DNA of 64,000 nucleotides from Isoetes taiwanensis (GCA_021234155.1 JAJEKV010000005.1:15908826-15972825); one strand, 5' to 3'. Positions 1 through 11,473 are shown, numbered from the stretch's first letter. Made by a program: numbers and translations. The notes: generated by a model from the letters alone, not told the origin.

Positions 1-2027
1 AGGTATTACCAAAATAATGGTGCTTGAGAGCAAATTCCAGGGCTGTCTGAGCCTCTAGAAAGCCTCAAACTACCAATGAAGCAAAATGAAGTGATTATTA
101 GAGTTGCAGTTGAAGTGTTTTGATGTCGAACAAGTCACACCATGTCAGATCTTCGGTTTGAATTTAATAGAGCAAAATTTGAGCAGAGTAGAGCAAGATA
201 ATATCGAAGTATCAAATGCGCCAGGATCACAGAGGTCTATCTCTGAGGGGACGTGTTGATTAAATCTGTATTGCTGGCTTAAGAACTGTCCTTGGCCGAG
301 TGATTTAAGGCCAAATTAGAGCAATTCTTCCCGGATCAAGTGCCACAGAGGATCCCCAAGGTCTCGGAAAAGGTTCAGGAGGTAATTTCGGGTGAAAATT
401 GGCGGGCTTCAATCAGATTTAGGCACGAATTGGCGGGATTTAGCGCTTTCCCCATTTTTAGGGTTCTTGAAAAACTCTTAGTATATATATCCCACAGGCT
501 AAAATGGTCTTGGCAGCTCCTGTATATAAGGAACAATGCCGACGTGTTTAATAAACTTGCGTGCCACGCAGAGGGGACTCCCAGCCCGTGTCTGGCCCCC
601 ACGCCCTGCTGCCACGTGGAAATGGGAATGAAAATGGGGGTGATGTGGAAACGATGTAGAGATGATGTGGAAATAGATAGGGTAGATAGGCTAGAATAGG
701 TTTTTTATTTTTTTATGGCACGCATCCCAAGAATCCAAATTTGAAGGCCTTTACAAGGGTTTTTTCAAAATTTAAAAAAGCCAAATTAGCTCTTTTTTGC
801 TAGGCTTTCCATCTAGAGAAATTTTAGGTTGAGCTGAAACACTTCAATTTTTGCCCTTTTGACCCATGGTCAATGAATACTGCAACTTGGGGATGGTGAA
901 AAAATCATGGGAAAAAGATGGGGAAAAGGTGTAAATAGGCTATAATAGGGTTTAGGAAGATAAAATGAGGGTGAAATAGAGTTTTCTTGCCTTTTTCGGT
1001 TTTCAAGATCATTAGGGGGCAATTCTCAAATGAAGGTAGGACCAATAAAAAATGGGTATGAGAAAAGAACTCAAAGGTGGAAAAAATGGTGAAAGAAAGG
1101 TTTTTGAAGGCTCTTGGGATATAAAAAGGTGGATATAAGATGAATGGAATGAGGAAAAGATGGGTACCTCTGTAGCACTTGATTTCATCTCACATTGCTC
1201 TGCAAGAGTGTCCGGCATATACGCATATCCGAGCAACACATGCTGATCTTAGATGCTCTGCGGCACCGCTGCATCAATTGCTGGCATCGCCAATGGTTGC
1301 ACGTCTCGCATCCTACATTTTGCAAGTCTCTACCGTCAGAGAATCCCTTACAGGACAAGGGATTTGAGAGCCTACTACCAGGGTTTTTCCTCCCATGTGG
1401 GGGTTTTTTCATCCCAGTAGTAGGGACACATTGTATAGTGGCATTTGTCTTTTTGGTGTGGTTTTATCTGCTTTGTGTACTGCATGTACCGTCTCATAGG
1501 TCAAGTTTGGCCTCCGCGGACGTTAAAATATACTTCCTTCCTTCCTTCCTTCCTTCTAAAGCTCAAATCATACCTCATAGTGAAAATAAGTTTGCTCAAA
1601 ACCTAAGGGTCTTCCAAACTTCTATAGGGGTCTTCCAAACTTCAAGGCTAGAATAAGAGCAAATTTCACTTCCAAGATGGCATTCTCATGTGACCTCAAA
1701 ACTACTAATGCAACTCAAGTAAGCTCCATAAGGTTGAACTTTGGTAAAATGCCTTGTGGCTCCTTGATAAACGTGCTATAGCCTTTGCCTGGTCTTCAAA
1801 TCAAAGGGAAAATGTTAAACAAATGGGAATGTATCTAGAAAGGTGCTTTACCTCAAGGAAAAGACTAGGCTATAAAATGAGATCCCCAATGCCTTCCAAT
1901 CTTGGTCAAATGTCTTCCAAACTCTAATGGGATCATAATAGCCTGGAACTTTTCCTTAGAGGAAATATAAATGAAACAAAAGGTTTGATACATAGATGCT
2001 GGTCCATGTTGCCAAAAATGGGCAACA
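1..2027 (-). mobile_element. 3' LTR of gypsy element G1, cut by window edge
   Basis: This stretch is a direct repeat of 13,111-14,875, so the two are the LTRs of one element. The LTR begins on the minus strand at 2,027 with TGTTGCCC, immediately after a purine-rich run (CCTTTAAGGAGA) that would serve as polypurine tract. The last part of the LTR lies beyond position 1. A minus-strand TATA-like run is at 481-490. The copy differs from the 5' LTR by a roughly 360-bp insertion, a missing tandem unit, and scattered substitutions and short indels. Confidence 0.88.
1198..1556. repeat. ~360-bp insertion in the G1 3' LTR ending in (TTCC)n
   Basis: The 5' LTR copy reads straight through this site (near 14,336), so these bases are an insertion, or a deletion in the other copy. 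The segment ends in five to six TTCC units at 1,533-1,556. I see no tRNA-like A and B boxes, no protein similarity and no clear target duplication. It could be a short retroelement with a simple-sequence tail. Confidence 0.6.
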
Positions 2028-2695
2028 TCTCCTTAAAGGAAAGAATAGGCTGGTCCCCTCAGCCTAACAGATGTAAACTTAGACTGAGGATCTTCAGATA
2101 ATGCAAAAATTTACTGGTGCAGGTGACAGAATGATGTAGAATGATGAAAGAGAGTGGTATGAGTATGAGATGAACTCTGCTATGGTGGAAATGTGGCGCG
2201 GAGCATTGTAGGGAATGAAAATAAAAGAATAGAAGGCTGAAATGGTAGGTAAGGCAACTTATAGGTAGATGGAAATGGAAGAGAAAAGAATGAACCTGCA
2301 TATGACAGTAAAATCAAAGTTAGCATGAGTGCCAAGCAAGATATGGAAAATTATATATGGATAGCACTCTAGAACTCCAATGAAGAAGCAAGGTCTCATG
2401 AAGAATAAGCCAGTTTAAAAGGCAGATGAAATGTGTTGACAAATGGCCCTGTCATGACAACATAGAACTCATTAGTAGGTAATAATCAAAGTCTTATCCC
2501 CTGTGGCCACATCCCTGCAGCTAAACAGAAACAAACACTATTAAACCTCAAAGGAAATATGCAAATCAAAAGAAATTTTAAAACCTCAACTTTGAAGTTA
2601 TAAACTAACCTACTCTAAGCTAGAACAAATGTTTATATAGAAGTGAACAGGCTTAAGCAGGCATGCTGAGGCCAATATCTTTTAAGGTGTTGAAT
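2028..2695 (-). other. G1 3' interior, no coding signal
   Basis: This lies between the G1 3' LTR and the foldback insertion. It should be the untranslated stretch between integrase and the polypurine tract. I see no conserved domain on either strand. Confidence 0.55.
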
Positions 2696-2905
2696 CCAAC
2701 ATATAAAAATTAAATCCCCCAACACATAACAACCAACACATAACAACCATTGACATTAACAACCAACACATAACTACCATTGACATTAATTAACACAACC
2801 ATTGGGTCCAACACATTTAAATTAAAATCCCCCTTAAACCCCCTTTGGTTTGGGTGCATATTCACACGGGGGGTGACTCCAGGCAACGAGAGCTGTTGGA
2901 TAGGC
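2696..2905 (+). repeat. Left arm of the FB inverted repeat
   Basis: The arm is the imperfect reverse complement of 5,388-5,583. Landmarks are the AAATTAAATCCCCC block and the GGTTTGGGTGCATATTCAC block next to a run of G. It also holds a short internal repeat built on ACACATAACAACCA and CATTGACATTAA. Confidence 0.75.
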
Positions 2906-3092
2906 ATATTCACCCCTTATTCCTTAATCTACACCGTACGTAAAGTTCCTCGTTTGTGGGGTATGCAAGTACAAAATTTGCTATACTGTATAACAAGATT
3001 CGCAAAATACTATAAGATTTCAAGCGGAATACTATATGATGTTGATTTCGTACGTGCAAAATACAATTATGAGGGCTTTCTGCCAATGTCTT

Positions 3093-3354
3093 TGCTAAGA
3101 CATTGGCAGAAAGAGTCCGAGACATCTTGGCTGACGCTATCTCGTCAACACAATCTGGCTTTCTCCCTCGTCGTTGTATTCTCAACAACGTGGCTGCTGC
3201 ATATGAAGGAATATATTGGGCCCGGTTCCGGGTCATAGAAGCAGTGTATCTTAAGCTTGATTTTGCTAAAGCCTACGATAGTGTTGATTGGGCCTTCTTG
3301 AGAAGTGTCTTCTTGCACTTGGGTTTGGGGAGTCATTCACAAGGAATGTCATGA
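3093..3354 (+). pseudogene. LINE ORF2 fragment: reverse transcriptase fingers
   Basis: The translation contains SSTQSGFLPRRCILNN followed by YLKLDFAKAYDSVDWAFL. These match the plant L1 RT motifs in which a gate sequence (NQ-SAF-PGR-I-DN in functional copies) is followed by the first catalytic aspartate in KLD..KAYD. The upstream endonuclease is absent because of 5' truncation. Frame is lost after 3,354. Downstream RT traces (3,450-4,350) are scattered over three frames. Confidence 0.85.
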
Positions 3355-4561
3355 AGCTCCATACATCAGCCAGGATCTCTTTGTCCTTTTCGAGGCGAGC
3401 CATCGGATATTTTTGTAGTGGGTAGAGGAATTACGGCAGGGGTTGTCCCTTAGCACCCTTGCTTTTCACAATTGTGGCAGAAGTCTTGTCCCAGGCTCTT
3501 CTCGTGGCTACCCAAGATGGCGTTATTCAAGGCCTCCCAATGGACGATGGTTCTCAAGAGGTATGTAACCAATATGCCGATGACACTTTTTGTTCCTAAT
3601 TGCCGAGGCTGAGAATCTTCGTAATGCTAAGCTATTATTAGACACATTCTCCTTAGCATCGGGGAGTTCTTGTAGGGTGGCAAAAATGTACAGCTTTTGT
3701 GGGCGTTGGACAGTCCATCCCTCCCTCAGATTTTGGACTATCCTTGGAAGATTCTTACGCATGGCAATACCACAAAGTTGCTTGGTATCCCGGTTGGAAT
3801 TCATGTCTACGCCCGGATGCTTGGGATGAAATCATTAGTGGGTTGCAAAAGCACTTGTTTTGGTGGAATCTGACTAAAACTGTCCATGCCCGTAGAATCA
3901 CCGTGGGCTAAATGTGTTCTTAGTAATACTCATGTCTACATGGCGTCGCTTTACTAGCTCCGCAGTGTAAGATGGAGGAGATTGTGCGTATCGTCAGAAA
4001 TTTTATTTGGGGTGGAAATGAGTTAGGAGCAGTGGTCAAGGTAGCTTGGGCGAAATGCATTAGACCTAAGGCAGCTGGTGGTCTTGGTATGTTGGATTTT
4101 CACCTCCAAAGCAAGGTGATGATATCAAAGTTCATTTGGAGGATTTTCATTGGTAAGGATGATTCTCCCCGGCACGAGGTTGTTGGTGCAGTCGATTCAG
4201 CATTGTCTCCCATTTCATAAGGCCTCCATTAAGCCCCTCCTTCCTTGGGCTTTGCTTTATCATATGCATCCGTATCCTAATGCTTCTCCCTTTCTAAAGG
4301 GGTTGCTTGCGGCTTGGGACAACTTGTCGGTCTCTTTTCCATATTAATCCCGAGGCATGTCTTGATTGTCCACTCCATCTTTGGTGGATTCCTTTGCGGG
4401 ACACTCCGGAGAATGTGCCTCTAAGTGTGGTTGTTCATCCAAAGACACAACGACGATGGGTAGCGGTGGTATCAATACTATTGCAGCTTGGTATGAGTCG
4501 ATCATCTCATGTCATGGGAAGCATTTAGAACAAAGTTCTTGTTGTATGCAGATGGGACGAA

Positions 4562-5255
4562 ATGTCACGGAATCATATTGCTGCATTGTTGCCACAGGAT
4601 TCTGGTCCACAGATTGAGGTAGTCATATGGGGTTGCCATCAGGATATCCAGCCAGGGCGGTTTGTGTCTTCTGTGTATAAATTGCTTGTGCATTCTGAAA
4701 TCCTGCCTCCATCTAATAGATGGCATCTTCAGGTCCCTCAGCCACAATGGAAAAGTGTTTGGATATGGGTATGGGATAAGCTGCTTCACCCCAAAGTAGT
4801 AGTTTTGTGGTGGCAAGTGATCCATAGATGCCTCAGAGTCAACAGGTTAGTCCATAAAATGGATAATCGGTTTTCGAGCTCGCCCTTTATGCCAGCAAAG
4901 GGTTGAGAGTATTGAGCATTGTTTTTTCTTGTGTGAGAGGCTTCGGCAGGCATGGTCTTGGTTGTTGACCCTTTTTGGCACGTCTCGATCTAGCCAGCAA
5001 ATTTTGCTTGCTATCTATCCTGATGCTTGGCCCAAACAACGGAAACGAGCTTTTCATCTCGCATGCGGCTGGCTTTTATGGTCAATCTGGAAGAGAAGGA
5101 GGTTGTTTATCTTTAAGGGCATAGATACTGCAGATGAGGTTGTTCTTCAGTGGGCGCAAGATAAAATTGTTATGGCTTACAATTGTTCTTCTCTTGATCA
5201 AGAGAAGAAAGTACTGATCTGGCATACTTACCTTCAGATTCATTCTTTTGCATAG
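4562..5255 (+). pseudogene. LINE ORF2 C-terminus with zf-RVT-like region
   Basis: Two overlapping frames give WDKLLHPKVVVLWWQVIHRC and then IEHCFFLCERLRQAW. This is the pattern of the zinc-binding region at the C-terminus of plant L1 ORF2 proteins. A cysteine expected before PLC is arginine here (CGC for TGC), and a frameshift near 4,890 splits the domain. The protein ends at 5,255, about 110 bases before the poly(A). Confidence 0.8.
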
Positions 5256-5387
5256 GCAGGTGGTTGTGCTCAGTTGGATCGGTTTGTCCACTGGGGTTAT
5301 AATCCTGTCTTTGCATTTATGTTGCTCTGGTTTCTAGTTGGTGAATAAAGCTTGACGTCCTTCAAAAAAAAAAAAAATTATGAGGGC

Positions 5388-5583
5388 TCTCGCTGCCTTA
5401 CGTCACCCCCCGTGTGAATATGCACCCAAACCAAAGGGGGTTTAAGGGGGATTTTAATTTAAATGTGTTGGACCCAATGGTTGTGTTAATTAATGTCAAT
5501 GGTAGTTATGTGTTGGTTGTTAATGTCAATGGTTGTTATGTGTTGGTTGTTATGTGTTGGGGGATTTAATTTTTATATGTTGG
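5388..5583 (-). repeat. Right arm of the FB inverted repeat
   Basis: This is the partner of 2,696-2,905 and reads GTGAATATGCACCCAAACC in the plus direction. It is also present in inverted orientation at 24,640-24,840, and in diverged form on both sides of the copy at 39,480-39,935. Confidence 0.75.
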
Positions 5584-5683
5584 ATGTTAATGGTTTGTGT
5601 TGCAAAAAAAATTTTTTGGCCCCTTCGGGGCCTTAGGGACGTCACCTCCCCCCCGGGTGTGACAAAATTTTTAGAATTCAAAC

Positions 5684-5714
<31 letters not shown>

Positions 5715-6790
5715 AGAATTCATTTGAGGCTTTAATCACCTGTAGCTTTTGAATTTCATCACAATAAAACAAATAGAACATAAGTAAAAGTTACCATAAA
5801 GATAGAGCAGATTGATCCCATTATTCTGAAAGTCATAAAGTTTGCAACACCCATACACAAACATTTTTCAACTGGAATTTAACAGCAGCCTTTGGCCTCC
5901 ATGGATTCTTGTGGTGGGAAACCAAAGTGGGAAATTTTCTGCTTGTTAGCACAAGGATCTAGAAGCCTTGGAATTTGCTTAATAACTGCCTCAAAATCTA
6001 AAAATGCATGGCAATTTTTTGCAAGCTTCATTTGGAATGAGCCATAAAACAATATCCAATAGCACAATCCTGTATTAATCAGCTGGTAGGATGTGAAGGC
6101 CTACCAAACCCGGCCGAAAAATTGCTGTTTTAGCATAGATAACTACTTAACCAAACATATCTATATTATACATTATCAAAAAGATCTCGGGAGAGAGCTT
6201 CCCAACATAATAAAAATCATCTCAAACAGAGCTATGGATCAAAAGTTATGATAAGAAATGTGTTGCCCGTGGGGAAACTGCACTAAATGTTCCCTTCAAG
6301 CCCTTCATGTGCCCAACCCGGCCAAAAATTGCTGTTTTAGCATAGATAAGCAACCAAACATATCAATATTGTACATTATCAAAAAGATCTCGGAGAGAGC
6401 TTTCCAACGCAATAAAAATCATCTGAAACAGAGCTCTGGATCAAAAGTTATGATATGAAATGTGTTTAGGCGGGAGCGCACTACATGTGCCCTTCAAGCC
6501 CTTCATGCGCCCTTCAAGCCCTTCATGTGCCCATTATGCACCACATACACAAAAAGAGGGCTTTTGTTGTGAGCCATTGGTTGTTGACCATTATGCACCA
6601 CACACACAAAAAAAAGACTTTTGTTGTGAGCCATTGGTTGTTGACCATTGAAAAAAAAAGGCTAAAATCAATGGCTCAGAAATGGTGCACTCTAGATGTA
6701 CGCATTAGTACATCCATTTGAATACATCACGAAATCATAGGAAAACCTTAGTGAAAAGCGTACAAAAACACAAAGAAAACCCCCTGTTAT
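5584..6790. repeat. FB outer segment with internal duplications
   Basis: The segment starts with a GGCCCCTTCGGGGCC palindrome at 5,618-5,632 and a poly(A) run at 5,682-5,711. A block of about 180 bp is repeated at 6,110-6,300 and 6,310-6,465 (landmark TGCTGTTTTAGCATAGATAA). A short unit containing GAGCCATTGGTTGTTGACCA is repeated at about 6,530-6,650. Equivalent blocks are in the inverted copy at 23,850-24,560. There are no coding domains. Small reading frames here come from the repeats. Confidence 0.6.
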
Positions 6791-6794
6791 TATG

Positions 6795-8824
6795 CTACAT
6801 ATTAGGGTTTGGCAACTCTAAACCTGTACCAAGATCTGTCAATCTATAAGATGAGAAGCCAGCCTCTCCTAAAATCTGATAGGGACCCTCCCAGGGGTTT
6901 TCAAACTTGGAAAGCTTTCCTTCATCTGCAGCATTCCACTTCAAAACTAATTCCATAGGTGCAAACTTATCTTGTAGTTTGTGAGCAGCCTTGAAAGCTG
7001 CTGCACTCTTAGCCTTCTTCAGCAAGTTGTAATTCTCTGCAACAAACCTTTCTTCATCCAATTTTAATAGAACTTCATACCTGTGCTTCAAGGCTTCAGA
7101 AAACTCCAACTCAAGCTTGAGTGCCGTCCTTAAAGAGGGTATCTCTAACTCGACTGGAATGACAGCCTCTACTCCATATACTAAACTAAAAGGTGAGGCA
7201 TTAGTAGCTGCTTTAGAGGTAATTCTATGAGCCCAAAGAGCATCATATAATTTCAAGTGCCAATCCCTTTGGTTTTGGCAAATTGTTTTCTGCAAAATAC
7301 CCTTAAGCACTTTGTTAGTAGACTCAGCTTGGCCATTTCCTTGAGGATAATAGGCTGAGCTTTTCACATGCTTGATCTTGAGGCTTGAAACAAGAAAATT
7401 AATCACCTCATTAATAAAAGTAGAGCCTCTATCAGTCAAAATTTTAAAGGGAATGCCAAACCTAGAGCAAATATTCTCATGCAAAAATCTGGCAGTAGTA
7501 TGGGCATTTGCTTTCCTTAAGGGTGCTGCTTCTGACCACTTAGTGAACAGGTCTGTAGCTACAACAATGTATTCATGTTTGAAATTGAGGATGGAGGATT
7601 GATAGGGCCAACATAGTCCAATCCCCAAACTTGAAATGGACCAGGGGAGACAATTTCTGTAAGAGGAGCAGGATGCAAGATTCTTTTGCTAAAGATCTGG
7701 CATTGATGACAAGTCTTTATAACATCATAACAATCTTTAAATAAATGAGGCCAAAAGTAACCAGACCTCAATATTTTCTTGGCAGTTGTGTCTGCTGCAA
7801 AATGACCACCACAAACACCTTTGTGATTTTCAGCAAGTACCAGGGCAGCTTCATCTTCATCAACACATCTTAAGAGTACACCATCCCTGTTTACCTTGCA
7901 CAAAATGTCACCAACCAAGGAGTAAGTCAAACATTTTAACTTAAACTTGTAAGCTTGGCTTTTTGAAAATTCAGAAGGTATCACTTGATACTGAAGGAAC
8001 CTCCTAATAGGTTGTTGCCAATCTTGAGCTTGTATAGTTGACAAGTCCTGCTCATTTACAACAAGGTTAGTCATTTCTTCTTCTTGTACAACCTCCTCAT
8101 GTTCAAAGTAGGCAGCAGGTAAGTATAAACTCGGATTGTTCAATACATGAATGACCTTTACCTTTAAATCATAAGATTGGAGCCTACAAGCCCATCTATG
8201 AAGCTTGGGTTTTTCTAATTTCTTACCATACAAAAAAGGCATGGGGTTCTGCTGCATGTAGATAGTGGCTTGGGATTTTTGTAGAAGATGTCCATGTCTC
8301 TCTATCAAAAAGATGAGAGCAACAGCACTCCTTTCTACCTTAGCATACTTCTCTTCAGTTTGAGACCATTGTTTGCTTGCAAAAGCAATGGGGTGCCTAT
8401 CCTGCAAAATGGCAACTCCAGCAGCTTTTTTAGTAATGGTTATATAAACTTTAAATGGTAATGAAAGGTCTGGAGTTTTTAAAAGTGTAGAATGGCAAAT
8501 AGCCTCTATGATCTGCAAAAAAGCCTTTTCACACTCATCAGTCCAAACAACAGGCCTATATATACATTCTCTTTTACTAACTTGGCCTATTCTAGTCAAT
8601 TTAGAGATGGGACTAATAAGGTGAGAGAAATTAGGCACATACACCCTTAAGAAAGAAGTCATTCCCATAAATCCCTTGACCTCTTTAATTGTCCTGGGTG
8701 TTTGAAGCTTTTTTAGAGCTATGATCTTCTCTTGACTACTTGAAGGCCTTGATGCCAAAAGATGCGGATTTAAAACCTCATGACCTAAAATGAACATTTG
8801 GCCTTTAGATGCCAAAAGATGCAC
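6795..8824 (-). pseudogene. G1 pol: RT connection, RNase H and integrase
   Basis: Reading from 8,824 downwards: RT thumb/connection (LKKLQTPRTIKEVKGFMG); the gypsy RNase H region (PFKVYITITKKAAGVAILQ and FASKQWSQTEEKYAKVE); the integrase zinc finger with its CHQCQ pair; then the integrase core. The three acidic core residues are recognisable in GLDYVGPI, TDRGSTFIN and GNGQAESTNK. A one-base frameshift near 7,600 separates the first acidic residue from the rest. The frame ends at 6,795 next to the FB insertion, and no chromodomain is visible. Dead copy. Confidence 0.9.
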
Positions 8825-8849
8825 TTCTTTGGATTTAGATTAACTCGAT

Positions 8850-9347
8850 CTTTTTTTAGCATTTTCAAAAAAATTGGCTAAAGTGTAAATATCCTTTTTA
8901 GTTAGCTTTTCTCGACTCTGCACCAACCCCGGAGCTCTTTAGCCAAACGCTAATATGAACATTTGTATCATAGACCTAGGCATAAATCATCAAGATAGAC
9001 CAGAGTTTAGTTTCTAGAATTGCTTTCATTATTTTAGAATGTTTTCACAAAGTCATGCTTGCAAAATATTTTCCGCGATATCCATAGCTCTCTAAACCAA
9101 TGAAAGTTTTGGGAAATGTAGCTAAAGTTATTCGGCTAATAAGAAATATCGCGATTAGTAATTTATTCCCCGAGGGGGCATTCATTAATCCAAAAGGCAT
9201 CCTTTTCATTGCATAAGTTCCCCATGGGTAATGAAGGATGTCTTTGGCTGATCCTCCTTTTGATGCTAATCGATTAAAACCCGAGAGAAACCATCCAAAA
9301 ATGAGTACATAGACTTGCCGACCCTTTGCATAAAGAATTTCTTCCAA
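8850..9347 (-). pseudogene. G1 pol: RT palm, frameshifted
   Basis: Conserved RT pieces are present but scattered over frames: HYPWGTYAMKRMPFGLMNAP at about 9,155-9,230, and the catalytic YLDD at 8,986-8,997 in VYLDDLCLGL. The region between them is full of indels. It joins the N-terminal RT part (from 9,879) to the thumb at 8,824. Confidence 0.8.
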
Positions 9348-9879
9348 AAGGCAAAGGGTAACAATCTTTAATAGTAGCTTTATTTAGATCTCTATAATCC
9401 ACACATATTCTTAGAGAACCATTCTTTTTTAGAACTGGAACAATACAAGAAACCCAAGAAGGGTTCACAATGTCAACTATCAAACCTGACTCCTGCATTT
9501 TGAATAATTCCTGCTTGATAAGATCTAAAAGTGAGGAATTAATCCTTCTCAATCTTTGCATAACAGGTTTAGTATCTTCACGAACTTTTATCTCAAACTC
9601 ACAAATGCTTCTATCAACCCCTTTCAACTCTGAATATTCCCATGCAAAAACATCCACCCAATCTTCAAAGTACTTAACCATTTTACCTTTGCATTCTTCT
9701 TCATATAGATCTCCCATTTGCAAAGTTCTGGACATACCTCCCTTATGCACTTCAAGCTCTTTGTGTGATTTCTCTTGTGCTAGGTTGATGGTCAAGATAG
9801 GATGAAATTGAGAGAGCTCATCTTCATCTAGAACATCTTCCTTGATAGCTCCCTCAGATAGATACTCTAAGAGTGTCTT
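9274..9879 (-). pseudogene. G1 pol: linker and N-terminal RT
   Basis: After the upstream RNase H domain comes an acidic linker, then a standard gypsy RT start: KPVMQRLRRINSSLLDLIKQ, SWVSCIVPVLKKNGSLRICV, DYRDLNKATIKDCYPLP. The frame breaks at about 9,300 just before the palm. The order RNase H then RT on one frame is directly visible, because one open frame (10,125 to 9,274) carries the end of the first and the start of the second. Confidence 0.88.
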
Positions 9880-10312
9880 CCTGCACAAAGAATCAGCCTC
9901 AAAGTTTTTTGACCTTGGAATATGATAAATCTCCCAATGATCAAAAAAAGTTAGCAATTCTCGAGCTTGTGTGTTCAGATCCTCCATATCTTGATGCTTT
10001 ATTTGGTATTCTCCCAAAATCTGTTTGCAAACGAGTTGTGAGTCTCCATAGATAACAATATAGGAAATATTCATGAACCTTGCTTCTGTAGGCTGCAATG
10101 ATGAGGGCCCTATACTCTGCTGCATTAGAAGAAATATTAGGATGAATCCTCCCTATCTTAGTCATCGACTTAAGATCTGCATCCTTGAGAATAGCGTGGG
10201 AAGAAGCAATCCCTAATTTTTTAGACATACCTCCATCAAACCAAAGGTAGGCCTTGTTTTCTTTTGGATCAGAGAACTCTACATGAGCAAAGTTGATAAC
10301 TTCTTCACTCAT
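9880..10312 (-). pseudogene. G1 extra RNase H domain upstream of RT
   Basis: Two overlapping frames joined by a frameshift near 10,090 give an RNase HI-type domain. The acidic positions expected for D-E-D-D catalysis are seen in LWFDGGMSKK, NAAEYRALIIAA, IYGDSQLV and NFEADSL. This is separate from the gypsy RNase H downstream of the RT. Plant Tat-lineage elements are known to carry a second, archaeal-type RNase H. The placement I know for it is after the RT-RNase H, not before the RT. Confidence 0.85.
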
Positions 10313-10354
10313 ATCAACATCTAGACCTAAACTGTAAACTCCTAGCTCCTCTTC

Positions 10355-10745
10355 CTACAATATATCCACATCTATGAACCTAATATTAGCAGAGGGGTCA
10401 GTTTTGTTTACCAATTTAATGGAAGTTGCTCCATTTGAAATAGTGCAAATGCCTTCAGACCATATAGGCCTAGCATCTACTGTTTTCATCCACCTTCTTC
10501 CCAATAATAAATCATGGATGTTAGCATGGTTAACATTCTCAAAATCAACAACCACAAATGTAGCTAAAACAATGATTCCTCCTCATGTATTAACAGACAC
10601 ATTCCTCACCACTCCTTTTGGTACTACCTTAGCATTGGAAAAGGATTTTAGAACAATAGAAGTATTGTCTTCTACCTTGAGATTCAGTGTTTTCATAACA
10701 TGATAAGGCATGACATTTAGAGAAGAACCTCCATCCAAAGCAAGA
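10355..10745 (-). pseudogene. G1 aspartic protease region
   Basis: The minus strand encodes LDGGSSLNVMPYHVMK at about 10,690-10,740 and DLLLGRRWMKTVDA downstream. This matches the retropepsin active site in its DGG form, seen in Athila/Tat elements, followed by the conserved hydrophobic-LG segment. At least one stop lies between them near 10,580. The domain sits between gag and the extra RNase H, as expected for pro. Confidence 0.78.
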
Positions 10746-11179
10746 CCTTATCTAAATGGGAAGTACCTATAGTAGCACTACAAGTAAAAGCACACGGATC
10801 TTCATTGCTGGGTAAGACTACGAAATGTTGTTGCAAGTCTCTGCAGCAATTTCTTCAACATTTTGGGTATTCTTGATAAACTTTTTCCTCTGTATGATGG
10901 TGCAATCCTCAATAGAGTTAGTAAGTCTACACAAAACCTTGGAGTTTTTCATAAGCAATTCAAATTCATCAAGCTCGAAATCTTTACGCTTTTATACCTT
11001 TGAGCGGGGGAGGAGCTATATTTTGGGGATTTGGCTGAAATGTTACCTTAGGAGCTGTAATTGGTGGAACGAGAACTTGCGAGAGGTACTGAATGGAGCC
11101 TAGCGTGTTTGCACAACCATAACATCTTGTTCTTCTTACTCTTCTACACGGTCTCAATAAAACTAACATTTGACACTGT
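10746..11179 (-). other. G1 gag-pro linker, degraded
   Basis: This is the stretch between the gag zinc knuckles and protease. Short acidic and proline-rich frames are visible, but no domain. It is probably the remains of the continuous gag-pro frame. Confidence 0.5.
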
Positions 11180-11473
11180 TTACCTTTTCTTGGTTTGCAA
11201 GGTAATTCTTGACACACTTGAGAACTTCTCCTCATGACCTATCTCTTTACAAAAAGAACAAACAGGACATTCTCTACCAAAATGGCCCCTTTTGTGGCAT
11301 TTAGGACAAGATCTTGCAAAGCAATTTTCAGCCCTATGATAGGGTTTACCACAGTTTGTGCATTCAGGTATGGTAGAGCTAGAAGAAAGAGCATTGTTAC
11401 TATTTTTTAACTCCATGAGTTGTTTGGTAACTTCTAGAAGAGCTTCAGATATCTTACTTATCTCAGATTTCAT
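11180..11473 (-). pseudogene. G1 gag C-terminus: triple CCHC zinc knuckle
   Basis: The frame contains three consecutive knuckle-like units, CTNCGKPYHRAENC, CPKCHKRGHFGREC and CSFCKEIGHE, the last incomplete after a frameshift. These nucleocapsid fingers bind the element RNA. The piece follows the gag core (12,309-11,491) after a stop and frameshift. Confidence 0.85.

Larger units (their letters stand above)
3078..5374 (+). mobile_element. 5'-truncated LINE with poly(A) tail and 13-bp TSD
   Basis: Both ends are defined. AATTATGAGGGCT occurs at 3,065-3,077 and again at 5,375-5,387, and a poly(A) run (5,364-5,376) precedes the second copy. This is the signature of target-primed reverse transcription. 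The insert holds the back half of a plant L1-type ORF2 (RT and C-terminal zinc-finger region) on the + strand, broken by frameshifts. It interrupts the FB core, so it is the youngest layer of the nest. The first 36 bases form a perfect inverted repeat (see findings). Confidence 0.9.
2696..6790 (-). mobile_element. Foldback element FB copy 1, split by a LINE
   Basis: With the LINE removed, 2,910-3,077 plus 5,388-6,790 is the reverse complement of 23,733-25,000. An extra inverted arm at 2,696-2,905 pairs with 5,388-5,583, giving a long hairpin with a core of about 180 bp. The outer end is TATGTAGCATAATAACAGGG (reading the minus strand at about 6,790), shared with the copy at 23,722 and nearly shared with 29,859. 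It sits just past the end of the G1 integrase. No protein is encoded, so it looks like a non-autonomous element. I cannot place it in a known superfamily. Confidence 0.7.

Noticed and set aside
340-699. 119-codon plus-strand frame in the G1 LTR
   Set aside because: It lies inside the LTR, the matching frame is broken in the other LTR copy at 13,450-13,800, and it has no domain.
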